Below are positions 51,065-59,646 of a stretch of DNA of 64,000 nt, in pieces. A model generated the notes under the pieces. The model saw nothing but the letters and a program-made list of their open reading frames with translations, made no database searches and was not told where the DNA came from. The DNA is from Faecalibacter rhinopitheci. Lineage in GTDB: Bacteria; Bacteroidota; Bacteroidia; Flavobacteriales; Weeksellaceae. The stretch's first letter is position 1, and every line of letters starts with the position of its first letter. The position numbers were made by a program, and so were the translations under genes. The stretch spans positions 62,001-126,000 of the forward strand of contig NZ_JADGIK010000001.1 of NCBI RefSeq assembly GCF_015234135.1. The letters are read 5' to 3'.

Positions 51065-53122
51065 TTAATAACTTAGCAATGAATTAATTAATTCATGAAG
51101 TTTTTTTGCATTTGGAAGCATTTCTTGCTCTAAATTACTGTTCAAAGGTATTGCTGGCATATCTTTAGCACCTAAAATTCGAACAGGAGCATCTAAATAC
51201 TCAAAACAATTTTCAGAAATTAGACCACCTATTGCTTGTGCAAATGAATTTGAAACTTGTTCTTCTGTTAAAACAATGCATCTTCCATGTTTCTTAACCG
51301 ATTCGAAAATAGCATTTTCATCGAGAGGAACTAAAGTTCTAAGATCAATTATCTCCACTTGGTTATCGAAATTTTTTGCAGCTTCCTTAGCCCAATACAC
51401 TCCCATACCATATGTAACAATAGTAATCGTATTTTTATTGGATGAAATTGGTGCATCTTGTACAATACGTGCCTTACCAAATGGAAGAACATAATCTTCG
51501 TCTGGCTCAATAGTAGCAGCATCTTCTGTACCTTTCATTTTTGACCAATATAATCCTTTATGTTCTAACATAACTACGGGATTCGGATCGTAATAAGCAG
51601 CTTTCATTAGACCCTTTAAATCTGCACCTGTAGAAGGATATGCAATTTTAATTCCTTTGATTGAAGTTAAGACACTTTCCACAGAACTAGAATGATAAGG
51701 TCCTCCACTACCGTAAGCACCAATTGGTACACGAAGTATCATTGATATTGGCCATTTTCCATTTGATAAATAATTAGAACGCGCAACTTCAGTAAATAAT
51801 TGATTAAGTCCTGGCCAAATATAATCTGCAAACTGAACCTCAACAATAGGCTTAAGACCAACTACTGACATACCTACAGTAGAACCAATAATAAATGCTT
51901 CTTGTATAGGCGTATTAAATACACGATGTTGTCCAAATTGACTTGCTAATGTAGCTGCTTCACGAAAGACTCCTCCTAAACGTATCCCAACATCTTGTCC
52001 ATACAACAAAGATTCAGGATGTTTATCCATGATTTCACGAATTGCAAATAAAGCAGAATCCACCATTACTGTTTTATGCTTACCTATTGGCTCTCGATTT
52101 CCCTTCTCCTCTGTAATTGGAGTTGGTGCAAACACATGATCATATAAATCTTCAGAGCGAGGATCCTCTGCAACTTTAGCTTTTTGGTAATCTGAATAAA
52201 CTAATTCACGAATTTCAGATTCTATATTTTCTACCTCATCTGCAGAAAAATCATTTTGATACAATTCTTCTTTTAAACGATCATAAGGGTCGCGTGCTTG
52301 TGCTTCTACTAAATCATCTCTGTACCATTCTTTACGAACACCTGAAGTATGGTGATTCAATAAAGGAACTTTTGCGTGAACTAACACAGGACGATTTTCT
52401 TTACGAATGATTGAAATTGCCTTTTCAATCGTTTCATAAGATTCAAGGAAGTTAGTTCCATCAATAGAAAAGACTTCTAATCCTTTAAACCCTTTAGCAA
52501 AATGCGCCATATCTTGGGCACGAATTTCATCAGCAGAAGCAGAGATATCCCATTCATTATCCTGAACTAAATATAAAATTGGTAAACTTTTCAAAACAGC
52601 CATTTGTAAAGCCTCTGAAACTTCACCTTCTGTACAACATGCATCACCTAACGAACAAACTGCAATTGGTTTTTCATCCTTAATGATTCCCATCTTTTGT
52701 GCATATTGAATTCCCATTGCAACTCCAGTTGTAGGAATAGCTTGCATACCTGTTGCACTACTTTGATGAGGAATTTTAGGATAATTTGGATGATTAAGAC
52801 TTGGGTGAGAATAATATGTACGCCCACCAGAAAAAATATCATCTCGCTTAGCTAATAATTGAAGCATTAACTCATAAGGGGTAATTCCAATTGCTAAAAG
52901 CATAGCATCATCACGATAATATGCACTTAGATAATCTTGAGGTGTTAACTGAAGACCAGTTGCAATTTGAATTGCTTCATGCCCACGAGAAGTAGCATGA
53001 ACATATTTTCCTGTTGTCGCTTTTTCATCTTCATAAAGTTCAGCCAATGATTTAGCGGTAACTAAGAGACGAAAAGCTTTTTTTAATAAATCTATATTGG
53101 TTTGATTATTTTGAATTTCCAT
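51065..53122 (-). CDS. 2-oxoacid dehydrogenase E1, fused alpha and beta subunits
   Basis: 685 residues. The alpha half (about 1-330) has the thiamine-diphosphate region GDACCTEGEVSEALQMA with QDNEWDIS and the loop YYRDDAMLLAIG. The beta half (about 345-685) has GQDVGIRLGGVFREA, TPIQEAFIIGSTVGM and VEVQFADYIWPGLNQL. This fused arrangement is common in Bacteroidota for branched-chain 2-oxoacid dehydrogenases. It decarboxylates a 2-oxo acid and passes the acyl group to the E2 lipoyl arm. Its position inside a phenylacetate island raises phenylpyruvate as a possible substrate, which would give phenylacetyl-CoA directly. The E3 gene is not in the window. Confidence 0.9.
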   Translation of the reverse strand: MEIQNNQTNIDLLKKAFRLLVTAKSLAELYEDEKATTGKYVHATSRGHEAIQIATGLQLTPQDYLSAYYRDDAMLLAIGITPYELMLQLLAKRDDIFSGGRTYYSHPSLNHPNYPKIPHQSSATGMQAIPTTGVAMGIQYAQKMGIIKDEKPIAVCSLGDACCTEGEVSEALQMAVLKSLPILYLVQDNEWDISASADEIRAQDMAHFAKGFKGLEVFSIDGTNFLESYETIEKAISIIRKENRPVLVHAKVPLLNHHTSGVRKEWYRDDLVEAQARDPYDRLKEELYQNDFSADEVENIESEIRELVYSDYQKAKVAEDPRSEDLYDHVFAPTPITEEKGNREPIGKHKTVMVDSALFAIREIMDKHPESLLYGQDVGIRLGGVFREAATLASQFGQHRVFNTPIQEAFIIGSTVGMSVVGLKPIVEVQFADYIWPGLNQLFTEVARSNYLSNGKWPISMILRVPIGAYGSGGPYHSSSVESVLTSIKGIKIAYPSTGADLKGLMKAAYYDPNPVVMLEHKGLYWSKMKGTEDAATIEPDEDYVLPFGKARIVQDAPISSNKNTITIVTYGMGVYWAKEAAKNFDNQVEIIDLRTLVPLDENAIFESVKKHGRCIVLTEEQVSNSFAQAIGGLISENCFEYLDAPVRILGAKDMPAIPLNSNLEQEMLPNAKKLHELINSLLSY

Positions 53123-53143
53123 TGAATTGTGATTTTGTAATTA

Positions 53144-54373
53144 TTAAATGGATTGATTGATATCCCAATTTTCCATATAATCAGAAATACGTTTTAAGAA
53201 AACACCACCTAATGAACCGTCAATTACACGATGATCAAAAGAAAGTGATAGATACATAAATTGGCGAACAACAACTAAATCTCCGTACTCAGATTCTAGA
53301 ACTGCTGGTTTCTTTTTGATTACACCTGTGGCAAGTATAGCAACTTCAGGTTGATTAATAATAGGAGTGCCCATTAAATTCCCAAAAGTTCCGACATTGG
53401 AAATTGTAAATGTACCACCAGAAATATCATCGGGAGACAATTTATTATTTCGCGCTTTATCCACAATAGAATTTACACCTTTAGCTAGACCTTCTAGATT
53501 TAATGTATTAGCAGATTTAATTACAGGTACAATTAAATTGTTATTTGGTAAAGCTGTTGCAATCCCAATATTAATATCATGATGTTTTATAATCTTAGTT
53601 TCCGTTTCATCGACAGAAACATTTATCATAGGAAAATCTTTTATTGCTCTTACTACACAATCTACAATTATAGGTGTATACGTTAGCTTTTGATTATACT
53701 TAGCTTCAAAGGCTTTTTTATTTGCCTCACGCCACTTCACTAAATTTGTAACATCAGGCTCTACATACGCTGTAACATGAGGAGAAGTTTGTTTACTTTT
53801 CTTCATGTGTTTCGAGATTAATTGACGCATTTTATCCATCTCAATAATCTCGCTATTTCCCGTAGAAGAACTTGTACTAACTACTTTCACTTCTTCTATC
53901 TTTTGTTGTGATGGATTTTTGATGTAATTAAGAACATCATTTTTAGAAATACGGCCATTATGCCCAGAACCGTCAATTTTTAAGATTTCATCAACAGCTA
54001 GATTTTCTTCTTTGATAATTTTCTTAACCAAAGGCGAAAGAAATTTAGAAGGTTTTGAGATTTTATCTTCTGGAATAATTTCTGATGATTGCAGAGAAAC
54101 ATCTTCAGCAGAAGTTTCAGTCTTTGGATCCTCAGCAAATTCAAGAATAGCGAACACTTCACCAACAGGAATTATATCACCTTCCTCAAATTTTAATTCT
54201 TTAATAATTCCGGAATGAGTTGAAGGAACTTCAGAATCTACTTTATCAGTGGATACCTCAGCAATTGTCTCATCAAGTGCGACAACATCACCAACCTTCA
54301 CATTCCATTTTGATAATGTAACTTCAGTAACACTTTCCCCTAACCTAGGGATCGTTAATTCAATTTTATTCAT
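53144..54373 (-). CDS. 2-oxoacid dehydrogenase E2 (dihydrolipoamide acyltransferase)
   Basis: 409 residues: one lipoyl domain (about 1-78) with the modified Lys44 in STDKVDSEVP, an acidic linker, a peripheral subunit-binding domain (about 110-148, FLSPLVKKIIKEEN and GRISKNDVLNYI), and a catalytic domain (about 180-409) with SFDHRVIDGSLGG where His381 and Asp385 act. It transfers the acyl group to CoA. It lies 21 bases before the E1 gene. The acyl specificity (branched-chain, 2-oxoglutarate or aryl) is open; E1 context favours branched or aromatic oxo acids. Confidence 0.92.
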   Translation of the reverse strand: MNKIELTIPRLGESVTEVTLSKWNVKVGDVVALDETIAEVSTDKVDSEVPSTHSGIIKELKFEEGDIIPVGEVFAILEFAEDPKTETSAEDVSLQSSEIIPEDKISKPSKFLSPLVKKIIKEENLAVDEILKIDGSGHNGRISKNDVLNYIKNPSQQKIEEVKVVSTSSSTGNSEIIEMDKMRQLISKHMKKSKQTSPHVTAYVEPDVTNLVKWREANKKAFEAKYNQKLTYTPIIVDCVVRAIKDFPMINVSVDETETKIIKHHDINIGIATALPNNNLIVPVIKSANTLNLEGLAKGVNSIVDKARNNKLSPDDISGGTFTISNVGTFGNLMGTPIINQPEVAILATGVIKKKPAVLESEYGDLVVVRQFMYLSLSFDHRVIDGSLGGVFLKRISDYMENWDINQSI

Positions 54374-54446
54374 TTTGTTGTTTGCAGTTTGAAAATTGAA
54401 GATATTAATAAATTTTATTTTAAACAGCTATATTTTAAAATATTAA

Positions 54447-54474
54447 AAAAAGGCTCATTAACATGAGCCTTTTT
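54447..54474 (-). terminator. Hairpin terminator after the MHS permease gene
   Basis: A perfect 12-bp stem (54447-54458 with 54463-54474, loop TAAC), 24 bases past the permease stop. It separates the porin-permease pair from the E2-E1 pair. Confidence 0.8.
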
Positions 54475-54498
54475 AACAATAATGATATATCAATAATA

Positions 54499-55872
54499 TT
54501 AATCCTCTGTTAAATCTGTTTTGTATGTTTCTGGAATTGTAAAATAGTTAACACAAATTGCTATAAATATTAAAATTAATGGATATGTTAACCCAACATA
54601 TGGAGACATAGCTGCTGAAACAATTAATGTACTCTTTATTAATTCAGTAACAAATGTAGTTCCTCCACCAATAAATCCGTTACCCATATTTTGTGCAAAT
54701 CCCATACTTGTATAACGAATTTTAGTTGGGAAAATTTCTAACATAAATGCACCAAGTGGTCCATATGTAGCAGCACCAGCAATAGAAGTGATTAAACTAA
54801 CAGCTGCAATTCCTAATATTGCAGGATTACCTATGGAGTGAATTTCTTTTAACCCTTCTGGGTTACCAATTGTCATATATAAGTAGAATGAAATTGGGAT
54901 TAAAAAGAAAGAACAAATCATCCCTCCTAACATGATAGGTTTACGCCCTATACGATCTGATAACGATCCGAAATACTGATAAAAAATTGAACTAAACAAA
55001 GTTGAAATTAATACAATAATTAAAACTGTTTCGTAAGGCAACATTACTGCACGCTGTAAGAAAAACAATGTTACAAATAATGTAGTTTGCATAATTGTAG
55101 ATTGAGCAGCATTTCCTCCGAAAATTGCTTTCAACATAATTTTAATATTTCCAGGAGTAGTGAAAGCTTCTTTAACTGGAGATTTAGAAGTTTTTCCGTC
55201 TTTCTTTAATTGTTCAAAAACTGGAGATTCGTGTAGTTTTTTACGGATAAAGTAACTCATTATTACCAATAATCCACTGAATAAGAAAGGAATTCTCCAC
55301 CCAAATGAATTGAATTGATCTTCTGTTAAGAAAGATTGCGTTAAAAATACAACTAATAAACATATTAATAATCCAATCGGTACAGTTGCTTGGATAAATC
55401 CTGTATAGTGACCTCTTTTGTGTGCCGGAGCATGTTCTGCTACATAAATAACAGCACCTGCATACTCACCTGATATTGCTAAACCTTGCATTATACGACA
55501 TATTAATAATAATACAGGAGCAAACCAACCTACACTTTCAAATGTTGGAATACAACCAATTAAAAATGTTGCAGATCCCATTAAGATTAACGAAATAAGA
55601 AATGAATACTTCCTTCCTACACGGTCCCCTATACTACCAAAAATTAAAGAACCGATAGGTCTAAACATAAATGATGATACAACCACAGCTAAAGTTTCTA
55701 AGAAGTGAGAAGATCCATCGTTAGGAAATAATTGTGTAGATAATACTCCCGCTAATATAATAGCTAAGAACATATCATACCATTCGATCAACGTCCCGAC
55801 TGATGACGCGATAATAACCTGAAGAATGCTATTCTCCTTTTTTCCTGTTGTAGAATTAATTGCAGATTCCAT
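54499..55872 (-). CDS. MFS permease, metabolite:H+ symporter (MHS) type
   Basis: 457 residues, twelve membrane segments. The MHS-type motif follows segment 2-3: RPIGSLIFGSIGDRVGRKYSF, repeated in the second half as YFGSLSDRIGRKPIM. SSVGTLIEWYDMFL at the start is typical of the family that takes up alpha-ketoglutarate, shikimate, proline or aromatic acids. Coupled with the outer membrane porin upstream and the paa genes downstream, uptake of phenylacetate or a related acid is the simplest reading. Direct proof is missing. Confidence 0.88.
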   Translation of the reverse strand: MESAINSTTGKKENSILQVIIASSVGTLIEWYDMFLAIILAGVLSTQLFPNDGSSHFLETLAVVVSSFMFRPIGSLIFGSIGDRVGRKYSFLISLILMGSATFLIGCIPTFESVGWFAPVLLLICRIMQGLAISGEYAGAVIYVAEHAPAHKRGHYTGFIQATVPIGLLICLLVVFLTQSFLTEDQFNSFGWRIPFLFSGLLVIMSYFIRKKLHESPVFEQLKKDGKTSKSPVKEAFTTPGNIKIMLKAIFGGNAAQSTIMQTTLFVTLFFLQRAVMLPYETVLIIVLISTLFSSIFYQYFGSLSDRIGRKPIMLGGMICSFFLIPISFYLYMTIGNPEGLKEIHSIGNPAILGIAAVSLITSIAGAATYGPLGAFMLEIFPTKIRYTSMGFAQNMGNGFIGGGTTFVTELIKSTLIVSAAMSPYVGLTYPLILIFIAICVNYFTIPETYKTDLTED

Positions 55873-55906
55873 AACTTAAATTTTATTAGTAATTAAAATG
55901 TGGTGA

Positions 55907-57223
55907 TTAAAAATTGAATAATGATGTTAAATGAAAGCGATAGTTGGTAGCTAAGAATTTATTTTCAAAACCTGTTGCATCGTTTGTTGCATCTGCCCAA
56001 CGTGCAGAACTTCTTTCCATTTCAAAACGAAACTTTAAAGCTTTACTTGCAGTAAAATCTATTCTAGGAACTACTTTGTATAAATAGTTTACAGTACGTC
56101 CATCCGGAGAAGCAGATAAAGCTCCCCAATTAGTTGTTACTCCATAAGATGTAGAAAAAGCACCTTCTACCGGATCTTTAACACCACGGTTATAAACTAC
56201 TCCTGTGAATGCACCTAAAGACCACCTTCCTTTTGAGTTTTGCTGAATGTCCATCCATACACTTTGTGTATTTATTGGTTTATAAGTTTCAACTTCTCCT
56301 GGTTTTTGATATCCTACATATCCACCTAACATTACAAATGTTGCAGCATCTTGCATAAGATACGCTGATGCAGTAATAGAAAGCGGTTTAGTGATAAGTT
56401 TTGCATATGCCATAGCAGAGAAACTTTCTACTCTTTCATTAGATTTATAACCTTCTGAAACTAGTTTTGGCTTTAAGTTTTCATATTGTCCTGCTAATCC
56501 AGCTACGAACTTATCTGATTTATACTGAAATTGTAAATGAGCTGCAGGTGTTACACTATTGCGATAAGGCTCTGTATTAGGTGTAAAGTCTCTCTGAGAA
56601 TGTAAAGCAGCAATTACTTTGAATTTATCGCTAATTTTGTGAGTTACTCTTATCTGAGGATTTCTGTTAAGTCCATATACAGGAGCTCCTGTTCCATAGT
56701 TTACCATATTTGGTAATGCCTCAGTCACTACAAATGGGTGCCAAAATTGACCAAACCCAACTTGTGTTTTCTCCCAATCTAACATTACATAAGCATGTCT
56801 TAATCGAAACTCATTAATACCGCCTTCTGTAGCACCAAAAAATTCACCTTCTAAAATCCCCGAAGTTTTAGCTCCTAAGATTTCAGGTCCTTTTAAATTA
56901 ACTCCAGCTCTAGATATAATAGAAAGCATATGAAATTTACCGACAGCATTAATATCATTACCATCTAAATCTAATTGCCGATCCTTTGGATAAAGCATTA
57001 CAGCATTTTCACCAGCTCCAATATTTTGTCTCGTATCTACAAAAGCATCATTACGGATAAATCCATAAAAATCAACTTTTACTTTTTGATTATTTAATGA
57101 TTCTAATGCAATTTGATTAACAAGTATAGAATCATTTTGTACAGTTGTTAAATTTTGAGCATACGCTTCTAGCCCACTGAATAACGCAGTTATCAGTGAA
57201 AGATTTATTAGTGTTCTCCTCAT
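55907..57223 (-). CDS. DcaP-like outer membrane porin
   Basis: 438 residues. A signal peptide (about 1-22, ending AYAQ) is followed by FYGFIRNDAFVDTRQ, GEFFGATEGGINEFRLRHAYVML and GFGQFWHPF, the block pattern of DcaP-type porins, and ends in Phe. These trimeric barrels admit dicarboxylic or aromatic acids in other bacteria. The gene is 34 bases ahead of the permease gene and carries a palindrome in front that matches the paaK operator, so the pair looks like the import arm of the phenylacetate system. Confidence 0.85.
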   Translation of the reverse strand: MRRTLINLSLITALFSGLEAYAQNLTTVQNDSILVNQIALESLNNQKVKVDFYGFIRNDAFVDTRQNIGAGENAVMLYPKDRQLDLDGNDINAVGKFHMLSIISRAGVNLKGPEILGAKTSGILEGEFFGATEGGINEFRLRHAYVMLDWEKTQVGFGQFWHPFVVTEALPNMVNYGTGAPVYGLNRNPQIRVTHKISDKFKVIAALHSQRDFTPNTEPYRNSVTPAAHLQFQYKSDKFVAGLAGQYENLKPKLVSEGYKSNERVESFSAMAYAKLITKPLSITASAYLMQDAATFVMLGGYVGYQKPGEVETYKPINTQSVWMDIQQNSKGRWSLGAFTGVVYNRGVKDPVEGAFSTSYGVTTNWGALSASPDGRTVNYLYKVVPRIDFTASKALKFRFEMERSSARWADATNDATGFENKFLATNYRFHLTSLFNF

Positions 57224-57264
57224 TATATTTGTGATAATGTGTTAAAATTATACAAATATTTTAC

Positions 57265-57280
57265 ACGAACAACTGTTTGT
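57265..57280. promoter_or_regulatory. Candidate TetR/PaaR operator ahead of the porin gene
   Basis: ACGAACAACTGTTTGT is a 7-2-7 palindrome with one mismatch, 42 bases before the porin ATG. Its conserved bases equal those of the palindrome at 51006-51021. Confidence 0.55.
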
Positions 57281-57433
57281 AAGTGTTTTTTTTACACTAA
57301 TAATAAATAAGTAGATTATTATTTAGATGAGTATAATATGAAGCAGATTTCTACCTTTAAAAACCTATTTTTGTTAGTTTATTAAATATAGACAATAATT
57401 TATATGAATGTTTTTAGTGCATTATTTAAGCAC
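57281..57433. other. Spacer upstream of the porin gene
   Basis: About 150 bases between the candidate operator and the end of the DUF3748 gene. It holds GTGT-T7-ACAC (57283-57297), a copy of an element also found near the paaK operator, and is otherwise AT-rich with nothing recognised. Confidence 0.4.
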
Positions 57434-58681
57434 TTATTTAAGATTTACAGAGAAAATTTGTAGATACTTTCCTCCTTTTTCATCTTTCGTGTACTTATTG
57501 TATATTATTATATTTCCTGTTTTATCCCAGTTAGGAATACCATATATGTCCATATCATTAGATATTAAAACATTATAAGAAAACGTAGATATATCACATA
57601 CAATCAAAGAATTATTAGATAAGAAAACCACTTTATCTCCACACGGTGAAAGATTAAAAGGAGATTGAATAGACGATTCAAGAAAAGTAACTTGATTCAT
57701 TATATTTTTTGAAAAATCATGACAAAATAGTTGAGTAATTCCTTTTTCATCTTCCATTAGAAAAAACACTCTGTTTCCATCAGGAGAAGATCTCAACCAA
57801 TGCCTCAACTCTGATACGCCTTTTGGTGTATAAGTAACCCTATTAACTTTAATCGAAATTGGTACAGTTGGCAAAGAGAATTCTGATCCACATAATCCTT
57901 GAGACATATATAATTCTTCATTGGAAGGAATAATTGCTCTGAAAATTTCAGTTTTCCTTCTCCCTTCTTTATCTCTCACCCAGCATTGAAAAACTAATTG
58001 TCTTTTATCTCCTAACCAACATTCGTCAAAAGCTTTTTCAATTTCGTTTGTGCCTGGTGTTGCATTCTCTACAATTTCAGAAACTATAACAGAAAACATT
58101 TTACCGGAAATATTATCCTTGGTATTGCAATTTGGAACCTCAACCATTTTTGGAAACATTATCCCTACAACTCTTTCTGTTTTGATATTGTTTTGAGCAA
58201 GTATTTCATCATTGTATGTAAAACTAATAAGTTCTTGTGTTGGATGCCAACAATGTGAATGAGTTCCTCCACGAAGTGCTCCTTTAGTATATGGCGCTAT
58301 AATATTACGTGCATCCATATATTCTTTCATATGTGGTGTATTAGTATTTACACTAACACCCGTTCTTCGCGACATACTATAAGGTTTTTCCTTAGAAGCA
58401 TTTTCGATCCCATGAATAAACATAACCTTTTCTTCAGAAGGAGAATATGTTACTGCACCAACTCCTGGCCCATATATTGTTGAATTATCCACTTCATACA
58501 AAACCTGTATTTCTTTGGTATTTATATTAACTCTTTCTATACGAGTTGTAGTAGCTATAGCAGTATCTTCATTTCGTGTATCATAAACTATCCAATTATT
58601 ATCAGGAGATGTTACTTGACAATGATGTAAAGTGTGACCATAACTTCCGAAAGTTAATTGTCGAGAATTATAAGAATTCAT
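57434..58681 (-). CDS. DUF3748 family beta-propeller-like protein
   Basis: 415 residues from the ATG at 58681; a longer frame upstream passes through the promoter and is rejected. The DUF3748 blocks are RQLTFGSYGHTLHHCQV, WIVYDTRNEDTAI, YGPGVGAVTYSP and KVMFIHGIENASKEKPYSMSRRTGV. TolB-like repeats are visible (SPDGNRVFF, SPCGDKVVFL, NWDKTGNIIIY), so a propeller fold is likely. No signal peptide is seen. The family is often found near sugar or oligogalacturonide metabolism but no function is established. Single gene, divergent from the 41-residue basic protein. Confidence 0.85.
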   Translation of the reverse strand: MNSYNSRQLTFGSYGHTLHHCQVTSPDNNWIVYDTRNEDTAIATTTRIERVNINTKEIQVLYEVDNSTIYGPGVGAVTYSPSEEKVMFIHGIENASKEKPYSMSRRTGVSVNTNTPHMKEYMDARNIIAPYTKGALRGGTHSHCWHPTQELISFTYNDEILAQNNIKTERVVGIMFPKMVEVPNCNTKDNISGKMFSVIVSEIVENATPGTNEIEKAFDECWLGDKRQLVFQCWVRDKEGRRKTEIFRAIIPSNEELYMSQGLCGSEFSLPTVPISIKVNRVTYTPKGVSELRHWLRSSPDGNRVFFLMEDEKGITQLFCHDFSKNIMNQVTFLESSIQSPFNLSPCGDKVVFLSNNSLIVCDISTFSYNVLISNDMDIYGIPNWDKTGNIIIYNKYTKDEKGGKYLQIFSVNLK

Positions 58682-58695
58682 GTATTGTTTTATTA

Positions 58696-58703
58696 CAAAT
58701 TTA
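58696..58703 (-). promoter_or_regulatory. -7 element of the DUF3748 promoter
   Basis: Reads TAAATTTG on the minus strand, a perfect match, 14 bases before the ATG at 58681. Confidence 0.55.
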
Positions 58704-58710
58704 TAATGCT

Positions 58711-58725
58711 TGGTAAAAATTACCA
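58711..58725. promoter_or_regulatory. Palindrome in the DUF3748 promoter, possible operator
   Basis: TGGTAAAAATTACCA is a perfect 6-3-6 palindrome lying between the -7 element and the -33 region. A repressor bound here would block initiation; no candidate regulator is adjacent. Confidence 0.4.
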
Positions 58726-58805
58726 GAATAACTTTAACAAACTTTTGAGGGAAATATATTTCGAATTGAGTAAATTTAAGTATATAAACCAAAAAAAATA
58801 AATTT

Positions 58806-58931
58806 ATGTCTCAAAAAGCTCAAGAAACAAATGTTTCAGAATTAGTAGAAAAATTAAAAGATCCAAAACATATTCTTCTAAGAAGAAATAACCGATTAAA
58901 GAAGAAAAGAAGAAATAATGCAAAATCGTAA
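58806..58931 (+). CDS. Small basic protein, 41 residues
   Basis: An ATG at 58806 opens 41 codons ending in TAA. The N-terminal half is acidic and helical (ETNVSELVEKLKD) and the C-terminal half is strongly basic (HILLRRNNRLKKKRRNN), a composition seen in small nucleic-acid or ribosome-associated proteins. The minus-strand frame here is low-complexity and rejected. Divergent from the DUF3748 gene, with a terminator about 145 bases downstream. No family recognised. Confidence 0.55.
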   Translation: MSQKAQETNVSELVEKLKDPKHILLRRNNRLKKKRRNNAKS

Positions 58932-59075
58932 TTACATATCTTTTTATACTTGTATATAATAAATAGATATGTTTGTCATTAAATAAGCTATGACATAACG
59001 TCAGCTTAATTTTACAGACAAGTATAATCAATCAAAAATTAAAATAATTTTATATTCATTTTTCCAATGCATATA

Positions 59076-59115
59076 AAAAAATAAAAGAGTTCAGTTATGA
59101 ACTCTTTTATTTTTT
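59076..59115. terminator. Bidirectional terminator between the 41-residue protein gene and the DUF493 gene
   Basis: A perfect 18-bp stem (59076-59093 with 59098-59115, loop GTTA). Its right end touches the DUF493 stop codon, and A and T runs allow termination in both directions. Confidence 0.8.
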
Positions 59116-59441
59116 TATAACATAATTACTCCATTAATTTTAGATACTTCATTATAAAATTTAATAACTTGATCTGAATCTAGTGCATAAATTTGTACTG
59201 AAATAGACGTATATTTTCTATTTTTTGAAGCTTTATAGTCATATTTAGGATTAGCTTTCACAAAAATACCTTTTATTGCATTCATTGTTTCTTCGCTAGT
59301 AGGATAAATAAATTTAAATGTATAATCCGCAGGAAAAGATGTAACATCATCTAATCTCTCTTTAAATTTTACATAAAAATCATCTTTATTTAAATTATCT
59401 CCATCATTTAGATTTTGGAAATTAACATTCATATCACTCAT
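59115..59441 (-). CDS. DUF493 family protein (YbeD-like)
   Basis: 108 residues matching the small alpha/beta DUF493 fold: FPADYTFKFIYPTSEETMNAI, SKNRKYTSISVQIYALDSDQVIKFYNEV and a C-terminal INGVIML. In E. coli the family member is YbeD, structurally like an ACT/regulatory domain, with no firm function. The N-terminal 20 residues are acidic and probably disordered. Divergent from asnB across a 205-base spacer. Confidence 0.88.
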   Translation of the reverse strand: MSDMNVNFQNLNDGDNLNKDDFYVKFKERLDDVTSFPADYTFKFIYPTSEETMNAIKGIFVKANPKYDYKASKNRKYTSISVQIYALDSDQVIKFYNEVSKINGVIML

Positions 59442-59646
59442 TATTCCTATTTTATCTCATTAAAGCATAATCTATGCCAACCGAATAATTAACAAAATAA
59501 ACCTAAATAGAATGTAAACATGTCAGTTAGTTTATATATTAATCAATTATACTTTATAAAAATTATATTATAAACTATTATAGCTATTCTACTTTATATT
59601 AAATACTTTTTATCAATATTTGATTTACAAAATAAATAAAAACATT

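Noticed and set aside
57416-57434. AGTGC/GCACT hairpin after the DUF3748 gene as a terminator
   Set aside because: Only five base pairs and no U-tract on the minus transcript.
58804-59031. Minus-strand frame of 75 codons near the 41-residue protein
   Set aside because: Composition is runs of Leu, Ile and Phe arising from AT-rich DNA opposite the basic-protein gene, and no promoter or conserved block is seen.
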